This document shows, one piece after another, positions 24,438 through 32,743 of a stretch of DNA of 64,000 nucleotides; the first letter of the stretch is position 1, and the number at the start of each line of letters is the position of its first letter. Both the position numbers and the translations under genes were made by a program. The stretch comes from Parvicella sp964387945 (lineage in GTDB: Bacteria > Bacteroidota > Bacteroidia > Flavobacteriales_D > Parvicellaceae), in contig CAYLYX010000013.1 of the NCBI GenBank assembly GCA_964387945.1, positions 1 through 64,000 on the forward strand. The letters run 5' to 3'. The notes beneath the pieces were generated by a model, which was not told where the DNA came from, made no database searches, and was given only the letters and a program-made list of their open reading frames with translations.

Positions 24438-24880
24438 GCGTGTGAAGCGATCAATTCGTAAACCTTTCCATCGGTTATAACACATCCTTGTTGCATCATT
24501 TTGAAGAGTTCGTCTTCCTTGTTTGGAGTGTAGGGCTTTGATGTTTTATTGATCGTTACGGCATTCATGTTGACCTCATTTAACTCGTCTTTCAACAAAT
24601 CTAACTTTTCTGAGTGGATGATAATTACCGAGATTTCTTCTTGATCCAATTTAAAGAGCAGCCAATCACTAGAAGTCCTATGCTCTGCATATTGAGCTCT
24701 GCTAAGAATGGTGCCAATGACTACATCGGAGAACTCGTTTATTTTTTCTTCGCAAAAGTCTGGGTTGGATGTTTTAAAATCTTCCCAGTCGTGTGCTTCT
24801 ACGCCTGAAATCGCCAAAAACTCAATGAACTCCTGCTCTAATGCTTCAAGTTCCTCTGAGGTTAACCTTCGAAAACGCAT
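24434..24880 (-). CDS. Conserved hypothetical protein (Bacteroidota-type, possibly DUF6495)
   Basis: This 148-residue cytoplasmic protein starts with FRRLTSEELEALEQEFIEFLA and contains EHRTSSDWLLFKLDQEEISVI and GCVITDGKVYELIA. The opening resembles a small Bacteroidota-only family that I think is catalogued as DUF6495; that label is from memory and unsure. There are no catalytic motifs or membrane segments. It starts on the base after the stop of the 73-residue gene upstream, making it the last gene of a tight three-gene operon. Its stop shares four bases with ygiQ. Confidence 0.7.
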   Translation of the reverse strand: MRFRRLTSEELEALEQEFIEFLAISGVEAHDWEDFKTSNPDFCEEKINEFSDVVIGTILSRAQYAEHRTSSDWLLFKLDQEEISVIIIHSEKLDLLKDELNEVNMNAVTINKTSKPYTPNKEDELFKMMQQGCVITDGKVYELIASHA

Positions 24881-25102
24881 TTACACCAGTTTATCTTTAA
24901 GAAAATGCTCCACCACTTGCTGAGACTCTAATGCTTTCAAATACTTGAGTCGTTGGGCATCTGCTGAATTAACAATGTCAATCAAATCTTCAAAAATTCC
25001 TTCGTTGATTTCGTCAATTCCCAAGTGTGCAAGCACATCCTCTAGCATTTGCTGACGATTGAGCTCTATGGCATTTTTTATTACTTCGATATCCTGACTC
25101 AC
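24881..25102 (-). CDS. Small conserved hypothetical protein, GTG start
   Basis: This is a 73-residue acidic, helical cytoplasmic protein with no motif I recognise (for example LEDVLAHLGIDEIN and SADAQRLKYLKALESQ). It begins with GTG inside the stop codon of the upstream gene (GTGA overlap) and ends directly against the next ATG, so its translation must be coupled on both sides. Such a tight arrangement argues that it is a real gene working with its neighbours. Confidence 0.6.
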   Translation of the reverse strand: MSQDIEVIKNAIELNRQQMLEDVLAHLGIDEINEGIFEDLIDIVNSADAQRLKYLKALESQQVVEHFLKDKLV

Positions 25103-25758
25103 AGATGTTCTACTTTTGGATAACTACGAAGATCGTTAAAACAGTCCTTTTTTACAAGTTGTTCGAGTTCTTTTAGCGAGGGACTCGCAATATAAGTATC
25201 AATTTTCCCAATTTTTTCTTTTTCGAGGTCAGTGATTTTTTGAATGTTTTTCATCACAAGTGTATGATCAATCGAATAGATAGAAATACTTTCATCATCA
25301 AACGAAAGGTACTCGCAGGAATAGAAATCGTTGTTTTCTTGCGTAAAAAGAAAATAACCCTTTTTCCCAGCTAGCATGAAGTCATTTTTTCCAAAATAAT
25401 GGTCGTGCTGAAAGTAAAGTGCCACAATGGTGTCATTGACTTCTTCATAATGAACTCCGTTGTAAGGTTCCATTCCGTACATTTTCCCATCCTTAAAAGA
25501 AAAGCCTTTTTTCAAGGCAGATGCTTTTGAAATAATAATTTCAAATCCAGATCGAACACTAATGCTGTCTGGGTCAACAATCAAGTGGCGCCTTCTGTCC
25601 TCGTTGATGCTATAAAAACCAACTTCTTCTTTTTCAAAGGCATCAAACGTCTCTTCTTCCGTCAATTGCTCGATGGAAAAATAAAGTGATGTGTTTTCAA
25701 ATTGACCAAATGCCTGACACCCAAGCAATGTTACAAATACAAACATTAAAACCTTCAT
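25099..25758 (-). CDS. Secreted protein of unknown function
   Basis: This 219-residue protein has a signal peptide (KVLMFVFVTLLGCQAFG, cleavage near QFE; the Cys could alternatively be lipidated, but the context is not a good lipobox). The mature region is rich in charged and aromatic residues (YYSIEQ-type openings, FDAFEKEEVGFYSINEDRR, YFGKNDFMLAGKKGYFLF), suggesting beta structure. No family recognised. It is the first gene of the operon with the two cytoplasmic hypothetical proteins. The region upstream has TATCTTTA-like wording but on the wrong strand or with poor match, so I call no promoter. Confidence 0.65.
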   Translation of the reverse strand: MKVLMFVFVTLLGCQAFGQFENTSLYFSIEQLTEEETFDAFEKEEVGFYSINEDRRRHLIVDPDSISVRSGFEIIISKASALKKGFSFKDGKMYGMEPYNGVHYEEVNDTIVALYFQHDHYFGKNDFMLAGKKGYFLFTQENNDFYSCEYLSFDDESISIYSIDHTLVMKNIQKITDLEKEKIGKIDTYIASPSLKELEQLVKKDCFNDLRSYPKVEHL

Positions 25759-25835
25759 AACGCTAAAATTAAAACATATCTTTACAATACGTCATTATAT
25801 ACCCCGATTAATTAATAAAGTTCAAAATCCGTACC

Positions 25836-27578
25836 ATGAATAATTATCAATGGTGTTTAAGCAACGATGCTGATTTGGAAACCACCCAAGAGTTGTCCAA
25901 AGTGCTCGGAATTCCTTCTCTAGTAGCAAAAATGCTTGTTCAAAGAGGAATAGAGAAGTTTGAAGAAGCAAAATCTTTTTTTAGACCCTCCTTAGACGAT
26001 TTGCACGATCCATACTTGATGGAAGACATGGAAAAGGCAGTTGATCGCTTGACACAAGCGCTTGCAAATGATCAGCGAATCATGATTTATGGTGATTATG
26101 ATGTGGATGGAAGCACTTCTGTAGCGATGATGTATGCTTTTCTAAAAACGTTTACAAAAAATGTGGTTTACTACCAGCCAGATCGTTATACGGAAGGATA
26201 TGGTATTTCAATTCAGGGCATTGAACAAGCCAAAGAAGATAGCGTTGAACTGATCATTGCACTGGATTGTGGTACACGTGCCATTCAACAGATCGCGCTT
26301 GCCAATTCGTATGGAATAAATGTCATCATTTGCGATCACCATTCACCCGGTGAGCAACTTCCAGATGCTTATGCCATTCTCAATCCCAAGAAGGAGACTT
26401 GCAACTATCCTTACAAAGAGCTTTGTGGTTGTGGAATTGGATATAAATTGATACAGGCGTTTAGTATCCATCAAGGCCATGGATCAGAGGATACTAAGGA
26501 GTTTTTAGATTTTGTTGTCATCGCTATTGGTGCTGATATCGTGCCACTTACGGGAGAGAATAGAACCTTAGCTTACTTTGGGTTAAAACAGATAAATACT
26601 TCGCCAAGACTTGGAATTGAAACATTACTTTATTCTGGCAGCAACGCGTCATCGGTAAAAATTTCTGATTTGGTGTTTACCATTGCTCCCAGGGTAAACG
26701 CTGCGGGCAGGATAAGTCACGCAAGTGCCGCAGTTGAGATGTTGCTCGCGAACGAAGAAACAAAAGCCGCTGAATGGGGAGATATTATCAACGGTCACAA
26801 CGATGAACGAAAAGAACTTGACAAAAGCATTACACAGCAGGCGCTTGAAATGGTTCAAACAGATTCTTTTTATTCGCATTCTTCCTCAACGGTAGTCTGG
26901 AAAGAAGGTTGGCATAAAGGTGTTGTAGGAATTGTGGCATCCAGATTGATAGAAAATCACTACAAACCTACCATTGTGCTTGCAGTTAACGAGGATGAAG
27001 CAACAGGTTCTGCTCGTTCGGTGAGTGGCTATAATGTATTGGATGCCATTGCGGCTTGCGAAGATCTGTTAACGAAATATGGTGGGCACAAATATGCCGC
27101 AGGACTCAGTTTGCCAAAAGAGAATTTGGAACTATTTAGGGAGCGGTTTGAGAAGGAGGTAGAAGCAACGATTAGCGATGAACTGAAGTCTCCCAAGTTG
27201 TTGATTAATGCAGAAATTGAAAGTGAAGACCTGCTTCCTGAAACACCAGGCAATCCATTTCCAAAGTTGTTTCGACTGGTTGAGCAGTTCGCTCCATTCG
27301 GACCCAAGAACATGCGTCCGGTGTTTTTAATGCGGAACCTAATTGATACGGGATACTCCAAAGTAGTAGGAGAGGATCACTTGAAAGTTACGCTCAAGTG
27401 TGAACGCACGCAACAGATATTTTCTGGAATATGCTTTGGAAAGGCAGATAAATTAGAGATGTTGAAGACTACTCCTGTTGATATTGTGTTTAGCCTATCC
27501 TTGAATGAGTTTCGAGGAACACAGGAATTGCAGTTGGATGTCAAAGATTTGAAGCCCGCAGGTGAATTTGTGGTTTAA
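25836..27578 (+). CDS. recJ: Single-stranded-DNA-specific exonuclease RecJ
   Basis: RecJ is a 5'-3' ssDNA exonuclease used in recombination and mismatch repair. DHH-family motifs are clear: GDYDVDGSTS (near residue 86), ALDCGT, CDHHSPGE (near 166), and the DHHA1 signature APRVNAAGRISHA, with a later SARSVSGYNVLDA and GGHKYAAGLSL block. The C-terminal OB-like domain ends the protein at 580 residues, typical length. The ATG at 25836 lies 78 bases from the divergent hypothetical operon. No full promoter match was found in that gap. Confidence 0.96.
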   Translation: MNNYQWCLSNDADLETTQELSKVLGIPSLVAKMLVQRGIEKFEEAKSFFRPSLDDLHDPYLMEDMEKAVDRLTQALANDQRIMIYGDYDVDGSTSVAMMYAFLKTFTKNVVYYQPDRYTEGYGISIQGIEQAKEDSVELIIALDCGTRAIQQIALANSYGINVIICDHHSPGEQLPDAYAILNPKKETCNYPYKELCGCGIGYKLIQAFSIHQGHGSEDTKEFLDFVVIAIGADIVPLTGENRTLAYFGLKQINTSPRLGIETLLYSGSNASSVKISDLVFTIAPRVNAAGRISHASAAVEMLLANEETKAAEWGDIINGHNDERKELDKSITQQALEMVQTDSFYSHSSSTVVWKEGWHKGVVGIVASRLIENHYKPTIVLAVNEDEATGSARSVSGYNVLDAIAACEDLLTKYGGHKYAAGLSLPKENLELFRERFEKEVEATISDELKSPKLLINAEIESEDLLPETPGNPFPKLFRLVEQFAPFGPKNMRPVFLMRNLIDTGYSKVVGEDHLKVTLKCERTQQIFSGICFGKADKLEMLKTTPVDIVFSLSLNEFRGTQELQLDVKDLKPAGEFVV

Positions 27579-27583
27579 GTTAG

Positions 27584-27591
27584 TACATTTG
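27584..27591 (+). promoter_or_regulatory. -7 box upstream of yajC
   Basis: TACATTTG matches TAnnTTTG and lies 19 bases before the yajC ATG at 27611, directly after the recJ stop. The nearest upstream TTG is only 13 bases away, so the -33 element is unclear. Confidence 0.5.
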
Positions 27592-27610
27592 TCGCTCAAA
27601 CCAATTGAAT

Positions 27611-27916
27611 ATGAATATTGCACTATTAGAAGGGGGTGGAAATGCCGGGATGTTGAATATGCTATTGATCGTAGCAATGTTTGCCGTTTTTTACATTTTC
27701 ATTTTAAGACCACAGAGTAAAAAGAGAAAGGAAATGGAAATGATGCGAGAAAACCTATCTAAGGGTGATCGTGTGATGGCGAATGGAATTTACGGAAAAG
27801 TGTTGAAGATTGACGGTGATGAGGTGACACTCGAACTGGAAGAGGGGAAAATGAAGGTGCATAAGAACTTCGTGGAAGCAGTTCCAGAGAGTACTTCCGA
27901 AAAAGAAGATAAATAG
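27611..27916 (+). CDS. yajC: Preprotein translocase subunit YajC
   Basis: YajC associates with SecDF at the Sec translocon. This 101-residue protein has one membrane helix (about 15-35: LLIVAMFAVFYIFILRPQS), the YajC signature RPQSKKRKEM, and a C-terminal cytoplasmic KOW-like domain (GDRVMANGIYGKVLKIDGDEVTLEL). The frame opens at a TTG (27605), but the ATG at 27611 is better placed. The stop TAG shares its last base with the GTG start of coaE, so the two genes are coupled. Confidence 0.95.
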   Translation: MNIALLEGGGNAGMLNMLLIVAMFAVFYIFILRPQSKKRKEMEMMRENLSKGDRVMANGIYGKVLKIDGDEVTLELEEGKMKVHKNFVEAVPESTSEKEDK

Positions 27917-28509
27917 TGGTTAAACTCGGGCTCACAGGAGGAATTGGTAGTGGAAAAACCACAGTAGCAAAGATTTTTGAGGAGTTCAATGTACCAGTCT
28001 ACTGTTCAGACGACCGTGGGAAATGGCTCTTGAACCAGCCTGCTCTAAAAGAAAAAGTTACCGAGAAATTTGGTGCGGAGGCTTATAAAGAAGATGGCTC
28101 ACTGAATAACGAATACATCGCAAGCATTGTGTTTAAAGATAGAGAAGCGTTAGATGCTTTAAACGCTATTGTTCACCCAGCAGTTGCAGCAGATTTTGAA
28201 AGCTGGTGTGGCTATCAAAAAAGTGAGATCATCGTCAAAGAAGCAGCGATTTTGATCGAATCAGGAGGAAAGGATACGGTTGATGAAATTATTGTAGTGA
28301 CGGCTCCCGCAAGAGTAAGAATGGATCGCGTAATGAAGCGTGATGGTGTGTCAGAGCAGCAAGTCGTGGATCGATTAAACAATCAAATGACGGATTCACA
28401 AAGATTAAAATATGCTACCTACGTGATCGATAATGGCGGAGACCAGATGTTGATCTCTCAAGTAAAAAGCTTGTTGGAAGACGTAAAAAGAAAGTATCAC
28501 CTGAGGTAA
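27916..28509 (+). CDS. coaE: Dephospho-CoA kinase CoaE
   Basis: CoaE phosphorylates dephospho-CoA in the last step of coenzyme A synthesis. The P-loop GGIGSGKTT occupies residues 7-15; the CoA-binding lid region reads ALNAIVHPAV, and the adenine/LID arginines appear in RMDRVMKRDGVSEQQVVDR. The length of 197 residues is standard. It starts with GTG at 27916, overlapping the last base of the yajC stop (TAGTG); no other start keeps the P-loop. Its 3' end overlaps the convergent CPBP protease gene by 13 bases. Confidence 0.95.
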   Translation: MVKLGLTGGIGSGKTTVAKIFEEFNVPVYCSDDRGKWLLNQPALKEKVTEKFGAEAYKEDGSLNNEYIASIVFKDREALDALNAIVHPAVAADFESWCGYQKSEIIVKEAAILIESGGKDTVDEIIVVTAPARVRMDRVMKRDGVSEQQVVDRLNNQMTDSQRLKYATYVIDNGGDQMLISQVKSLLEDVKRKYHLR

Positions 28510-29417
28510 ATACCTTTGGTTTGATACCATTTTGAAGGGATTTTATCTGAACGAATCACGACTATAAGTAATACCAGCAAGGTGATCACAATTCCAAGTC
28601 CTGCGTAAAGAGAAATCGTCAACTCATCCCAATTGAACATGCGTTGAAAGTGCTCTACGGTAAGGATAAAGGCATTATTGAGTAAATGTAATACCATGCT
28701 TATCCAAAGGCTTCCTGTAAAAGCTACAATCATTCCATAGCAAAAGCCAAGCGCAAGCATTGGCAGAAAATTGAAGGGCTGAAGGTGAATCAAAGCAAAT
28801 AAGATAGAACTAATTGTGATTCCTACCCAAATGTTCTGGGTAGCCTTAGTGAAGAGGTTCTGAATCAGTCCCCGAAATAATAGTTCCTCACTGATTGCCG
28901 GGATCAATGCAATTAAAAAAACGTTGGCAAAATAACTTCTCCAAGTTTCACCTATATAAGCATAAATGGTCTTTTCTTGAACCGCCTGTTGGTATTCGAA
29001 TGATTCCTGCACTGATGCGGAGATAAACGAAAAATCAATCTGGTGATTAATCATGTAGAGCCCCTGATTTATGAACGTGAGTAAAACAAATGCGATTGGC
29101 ACCCAAAGCCAATGTTTAGCTGCTGGTTTTCGAAACAAAATAGCTTCTTTTGGGTCAGAATTAAAGAGTTTTGTTAAGAGGAGAACTGGAGCAATGAAAG
29201 CAATTAGGTGAAAGATGAAGTTGCCGATTTTCATCATCCGTATCCCATCAATTCGAGTAAGGTCTAACACGATATCTCTTGGAGAGTTAGTATTGAGCAG
29301 AAACTTGGCTAGGGATAGATTAATTAGCTGTGCAAAGGAGGAAGCAAACAGAATCAGGGCGATACATAATACTACTTTTTGCCATGGATTGAGATGTTGT
29401 AATTGCCCGTTTTTCAA
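28497..29417 (-). CDS. CPBP-family intramembrane metalloprotease
   Basis: This 306-residue polytopic protein has about eight membrane helices. The CPBP (Abi/CAAX-protease-like) motifs are present: EELLFRG (paired Glu and Arg), FALIHLQPFNFLPML (His, Phe-rich) and HLLNNAF. Members cleave CAAX-type or other membrane substrates, and some take part in bacteriocin immunity; nothing here indicates a specific substrate. The frame starts with TTG at 29417; the next possible start is an ATG near residue 60, beyond the first helix, so the TTG is accepted with reservation. It is divergent from dusB. Confidence 0.85.
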   Translation of the reverse strand: MKNGQLQHLNPWQKVVLCIALILFASSFAQLINLSLAKFLLNTNSPRDIVLDLTRIDGIRMMKIGNFIFHLIAFIAPVLLLTKLFNSDPKEAILFRKPAAKHWLWVPIAFVLLTFINQGLYMINHQIDFSFISASVQESFEYQQAVQEKTIYAYIGETWRSYFANVFLIALIPAISEELLFRGLIQNLFTKATQNIWVGITISSILFALIHLQPFNFLPMLALGFCYGMIVAFTGSLWISMVLHLLNNAFILTVEHFQRMFNWDELTISLYAGLGIVITLLVLLIVVIRSDKIPSKWYQTKGIYLR

Positions 29418-29434
29418 AAGGTTGCTTAATTTTG
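29403..29434 (+). promoter_or_regulatory. dusB promoter
   Basis: TTG (29403-29405), a 21-base spacer and TAATTTTG (29427-29434) make a good promoter 19 bases before the TTG start of dusB. It lies over the first codons of the divergent CPBP gene. Confidence 0.65.
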
Positions 29435-29453
29435 TAGTCTCAAAAATACACTT

Positions 29454-30449
29454 TTGGTAAAAATAAAAGATATCGAACTGGGGGAATTTCCCCTTTTACT
29501 GGCTCCCATGGAGGATGTGAGCGATCCACCGTTTCGTGCACTTTGTAAAAAATACGGAGCGGATGTGATGTTCACGGAGTTTATTTCTTCAGAAGGATTG
29601 ATTCGAGATGCTGCAAAAAGTGTTCAGAAGTTAGACATCTTTGAGTACGAACGCCCCATTGGTATCCAAATTTTTGGTTCTGAGATTGATTCCATGAAGC
29701 AGTCTGCTGAGATTTGCGAAAGTGCGCAACCAGACATCATCGACATTAATTATGGTTGTCCTGTGAAAAAGGTAGCATGTAAAGGTGCAGGAGCTGGAAT
29801 TCTTCAGGATATTCCAAAGATGGTTTCGATGACGGCAGAAATTGTTAAGAGTACGAATCTTCCAGTCACGGTAAAAACTCGTTTGGGGTGGGATGAGAGT
29901 AGTAAATACATTGTGGAGGTAGCCGAACGATTACAAGATGTGGGAATTCAAGCCATTTCCATACATGGAAGAACACGTAAACAAATGTATAAAGGAGATG
30001 CGGATTGGACCTTGATTGCAGAAACTAAGAATAATCCTAGGTTACATATTCCTGTTTTTGGGAACGGAGATATCGATTCTCCTCAAAAAGCGGTGGAATA
30101 TAAAAATAGGTATGGGGTAGATGGTGTAATGATTGGTAGGGCGTCTATCGGAAATCCTTGGTTTTTTAGAGAAGTAAAACATTTTATTGAGACTGCGGAA
30201 ATGCTGCCAAAAGCTACGCTTGCAGAGCGTGTAAAGGTAACCAAGGAGCACCTCAATTATTCCGTTGAGTGGAAAGGTGAACGTCTGGGAGTGGTTGAAA
30301 TGAGAAGGCATTATTCAAATTACTTCAAAGGAATTGAGAACTTTAAACCAACCAGAACCCAGCTGGTAACCCTCGATACACATCAGGAAATACTGGAAGT
30401 GCTTGATGGTATTATGGATCAATATGGATCGTATGCTTATCAGGACTAA
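29454..30449 (+). CDS. dusB: tRNA-dihydrouridine synthase DusB-like
   Basis: This FMN-dependent enzyme reduces specific uridines of tRNA to dihydrouridine. The FMN-binding opening is PLLLAPMEDVSDPPFR (about 13-28); the catalytic Cys is in NYGCPVKKV (102); FMN-phosphate contacts lie in FGNGDIDSP and GVMIGRASIGNPW. The length of 331 residues suits DusB. The start is TTG at 29454 because family members begin VKIxxIELG and no ATG precedes the flavin site. It is divergent from the protease gene and followed 45 bases later by the adenosyltransferase gene. Confidence 0.94.
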   Translation: MVKIKDIELGEFPLLLAPMEDVSDPPFRALCKKYGADVMFTEFISSEGLIRDAAKSVQKLDIFEYERPIGIQIFGSEIDSMKQSAEICESAQPDIIDINYGCPVKKVACKGAGAGILQDIPKMVSMTAEIVKSTNLPVTVKTRLGWDESSKYIVEVAERLQDVGIQAISIHGRTRKQMYKGDADWTLIAETKNNPRLHIPVFGNGDIDSPQKAVEYKNRYGVDGVMIGRASIGNPWFFREVKHFIETAEMLPKATLAERVKVTKEHLNYSVEWKGERLGVVEMRRHYSNYFKGIENFKPTRTQLVTLDTHQEILEVLDGIMDQYGSYAYQD

Positions 30450-30494
30450 GGTTTGTCATGCATTTATGGGTAGCTTTACAACAAGGATTAAGTT

Positions 30495-31049
30495 ATGAAA
30501 GTATATACAAAGACAGGAGATAAAGGAGAGACCTCGCTTTTTGGCGGGAAACGTGTAAAAAAATACAATGTCCGCATTGAAGCATACGGCACGAGTGATG
30601 AACTCAACTCATGGATAGGTTTGATATGTTCTCAATCGATTGATCAAAGCCATCGTTCAGTACTGACTGAAATTCAGGATAGAATTTTTACACTGGGAGC
30701 CCAATTGGCGGCAGATCCAGATAAGCCAAAGTTAAAAATGCCCCGAATTAAAGAGACAGATATCACTTTGCTGGAAGAAGAAATGGATAAGATGGATGCC
30801 GAATTACCTGAAATGACCAAGTTTACATTGCCAGGTGGGAATACAGTAGTTTCTTATTGTCATTTAGCTAGATGCGTTTGTAGACGTTGCGAAAGAAGGG
30901 TTATTGAATTGGCAGATGCTGCAGTCGTGGAGCCTTTAATTGTTCAGTATTTGAATCGTTTGAGCGACTATTTATTTGTTTTAGGAAGGAAATTGGCGCA
31001 AGAAACAAACGCTCCAGAAGTTTACTGGGAGCCCAAAGGTGTTAATTAG
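30495..31049 (+). CDS. Cob(I)alamin adenosyltransferase, PduO type
   Basis: This enzyme transfers adenosine from ATP to cob(I)alamin, making coenzyme B12. PduO-type motifs are present: the N-terminal ATP loop KVYTKTGDKGETSLFGGKRV, then EAYGTSDELNSWIG, and the helix ARCVCRRCERRVIEL with conserved Arg residues. The length of 184 residues is standard. Bacteroidota need B12 for methylmalonyl-CoA mutase and ribonucleotide reductase; neither gene is nearby. It stands 45 bases after dusB and may be read from the same promoter. Confidence 0.94.
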   Translation: MKVYTKTGDKGETSLFGGKRVKKYNVRIEAYGTSDELNSWIGLICSQSIDQSHRSVLTEIQDRIFTLGAQLAADPDKPKLKMPRIKETDITLLEEEMDKMDAELPEMTKFTLPGGNTVVSYCHLARCVCRRCERRVIELADAAVVEPLIVQYLNRLSDYLFVLGRKLAQETNAPEVYWEPKGVN

Positions 31050-31108
31050 TTGTTTATTTATTTGTTTTTCAGTTTGTTATAAGTTAATAACTATTTTGAA
31101 TCCAAAAG

Positions 31109-31138
31109 TTGTTTGGTGTAACTAAAAAATTACTTTTG
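31109..31138 (+). promoter_or_regulatory. Promoter of the DUF2795 gene
   Basis: TTG (31109-31111), a 19-base spacer and TACTTTTG (31131-31138) match the Bacteroidota consensus exactly. The expected leader to the ATG at 31170 is about 25-30 bases. Confidence 0.8.
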
Positions 31139-31169
31139 CGTTCGATTACAAACAACTAAACACAAGACT

Positions 31170-31391
31170 ATGTATTGGACATTAGAATTAGCGTCATATT
31201 TAGAGGATGCTCCATGGCCTGCATCAAAGGAAGAATTGATTGACTTTGCAATGCGTACTGGTGCCCCTCTAGAGGTTGTTGAAAATCTTCAGGCAATTGA
31301 GGATGAAGAGGAAGTATATGAGACAATTGAGGAGATATGGCCAGACTATCCTTCTAAAGAAGATTTCTTCTTTAACGAGGATGAGTACTAG
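31170..31391 (+). CDS. DUF2795 domain-containing small acidic protein
   Basis: This is a 73-residue, highly acidic cytoplasmic protein. The DUF2795 core (about 5-55: LASYLEDAPWPASKEELIDFA through NLQAIEDEEEVYETIEEIW) is intact, with a short acidic tail. Function is unknown; the family is common in Bacteroidota and some other phyla. It is monocistronic, with a consensus promoter upstream and a strong intrinsic terminator 20 bases downstream, the cleanest transcription unit in the window. That suggests steady and probably high expression. Confidence 0.9.
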   Translation: MYWTLELASYLEDAPWPASKEELIDFAMRTGAPLEVVENLQAIEDEEEVYETIEEIWPDYPSKEDFFFNEDEY

Positions 31392-31411
31392 ATTGAATAA
31401 AATTTCAAACT

Positions 31412-31441
31412 AAACCCAGACCTTTAGCGTCTGGGTTTTTT
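31412..31441 (+). terminator. Strong intrinsic terminator after the DUF2795 gene
   Basis: AAACCCAGAC (31412-31421) and GTCTGGGTTT (31429-31438) form a perfect 10-bp stem with a seven-base loop, followed by an uninterrupted T-run (31436-31441). Confidence 0.9.
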
Positions 31442-31465
31442 GTTTTTATCTATACCTTTACCGCC

Positions 31466-31831
31466 ATGGCAAAAAACAAGATACTTTTATTGAACTCATG
31501 CAGCACCTGTGTACGCATAAGCAACGAAATTGGGGTAGACGAATCGTGGGAAGTTCAGAACATTAAGGAAAATAATATTGATGAAGATACACTAGAGGAG
31601 CTTAAGGCTGTCTATGGATCGTATGAGGCGGTCTTCTCAAAACGTGCCATGAAGTATAAATCAATGGGCATCAAAGAGAAGGTAAAGAAAGATGAAGATT
31701 ACAAACCGTTAATCTTAGAAGAGTATACCTTTCTTAAACGACCTGTAATCTTTGTCGAGGATCGAGTTTTTGTGGGGAATAGTAAGAAAACCATTTCGGA
31801 AGTTAAGGCAGCTTTGGGGGTAAATGAGTAA
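31466..31831 (+). CDS. ArsC/Spx-fold reductase-like protein
   Basis: This 121-residue protein has a thioredoxin-like ArsC/Spx fold. The N-terminal redox Cys is in NSCSTCVRIS (Cys12 and Cys15), the middle is helical (KAVYGSYEAVFSKRAMKYK), and the C-terminal segment LKRPVIFVEDRVFVGNSKKTI contains the conserved Arg-Pro dipeptide of the family. It may be an arsenate-reductase relative or a YffB-like protein of unknown substrate. A TACCTTTA element at 31453-31460, one base off the -7 consensus, lies five bases before the ATG. It overlaps the transporter gene by eight bases. Confidence 0.83.
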   Translation: MAKNKILLLNSCSTCVRISNEIGVDESWEVQNIKENNIDEDTLEELKAVYGSYEAVFSKRAMKYKSMGIKEKVKKDEDYKPLILEEYTFLKRPVIFVEDRVFVGNSKKTISEVKAALGVNE

Positions 31832-32738
31832 CCTAAAAGCCCATCTGGCTCTTTTAGTAATTAACGTCATCTATGCGGTTAGTTACGGATTTTCGAAGGA
31901 TGTGTTTGACGGATACATTCCTCCTTTTGCATTTATTCTAATTCGCGTTTTGGTAGCGTCTGTCCTGTTTTGGCTCTTGGTGCCATTCACAAAAAAAGAA
32001 CAGCTGAAGAAAAAGGACATTCCAATGTTTATCCTCTGTGCTTTCTTTGGAGTTGCAGCCAACCAGTTGATGTTCTTTGAAGGTCTCAACAATACCATGT
32101 CTATCAATGCTTCGGTCATTATGGTGGCTACACCATTGATTGTTTTGGTGCTGTCTCGAATTGTTTTAGGAGAAGCCTTGCGAAGTCAGAAAGTATTGGG
32201 TGTGTTGATTGGTTTGGGAGGAGCACTTGCGTTGATTTTGACCAAAGTGGCCTCTGGAAAAATATCTTATTACGGAGATTTAATGATTTTGCTCAATGCC
32301 ACTTCCTATGGTTTTTATCTGGTTCTAGTCAAGCCCCTCATGAAAAAGTATCACCCGCTCACGGTTATCCGATGGGCTTTTACTTTTGGCTTGCTCATGG
32401 TCATTCCGTTTGGGTTATCTCAATGGGATCAGATCAATTGGGACTTCACACCAAAGATTCTCGCAGAGGTTATTTTTATCGTAATGGCTACTACGTTTTT
32501 GACCTACTTGTTAACGGTTTATAGTCTAGGAAAGGTGAGTCCTACCATTGTAAGTGCTTACATTTATATTCAACCTGTGTTGGCAGCCATGATCGCCATA
32601 ATGCTGGGAGAGGAGCAACTGACCTTTAATATAGTTGTCTACGGATTAATGATTTTTTTAGGCGTATTTTTAGTGAGTGTTCCTATTAAGAAAAGACGAG
32701 ATAATCTAATCTTAAAAGATGAAATGCTTGAAAAGTAG
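31824..32738 (+). CDS. EamA/DMT-family transporter
   Basis: This 304-residue inner-membrane protein has ten predicted helices in two EamA repeats: the first half holds FFGVAANQLMFFEGLNNT, and the second half opens GDLMILLNATSYGFYLVLVK with a closing VSPTIVSAYIYIQPVLAAMIA. Family members export amino acids, nucleotides or other metabolites; the substrate cannot be inferred. It begins eight bases before the end of the ArsC-like gene and is probably expressed with it. A basic tail ends the protein. Confidence 0.9.
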   Translation: MSNLKAHLALLVINVIYAVSYGFSKDVFDGYIPPFAFILIRVLVASVLFWLLVPFTKKEQLKKKDIPMFILCAFFGVAANQLMFFEGLNNTMSINASVIMVATPLIVLVLSRIVLGEALRSQKVLGVLIGLGGALALILTKVASGKISYYGDLMILLNATSYGFYLVLVKPLMKKYHPLTVIRWAFTFGLLMVIPFGLSQWDQINWDFTPKILAEVIFIVMATTFLTYLLTVYSLGKVSPTIVSAYIYIQPVLAAMIAIMLGEEQLTFNIVVYGLMIFLGVFLVSVPIKKRRDNLILKDEMLEK

Positions 32739-32743
32739 TAGTT

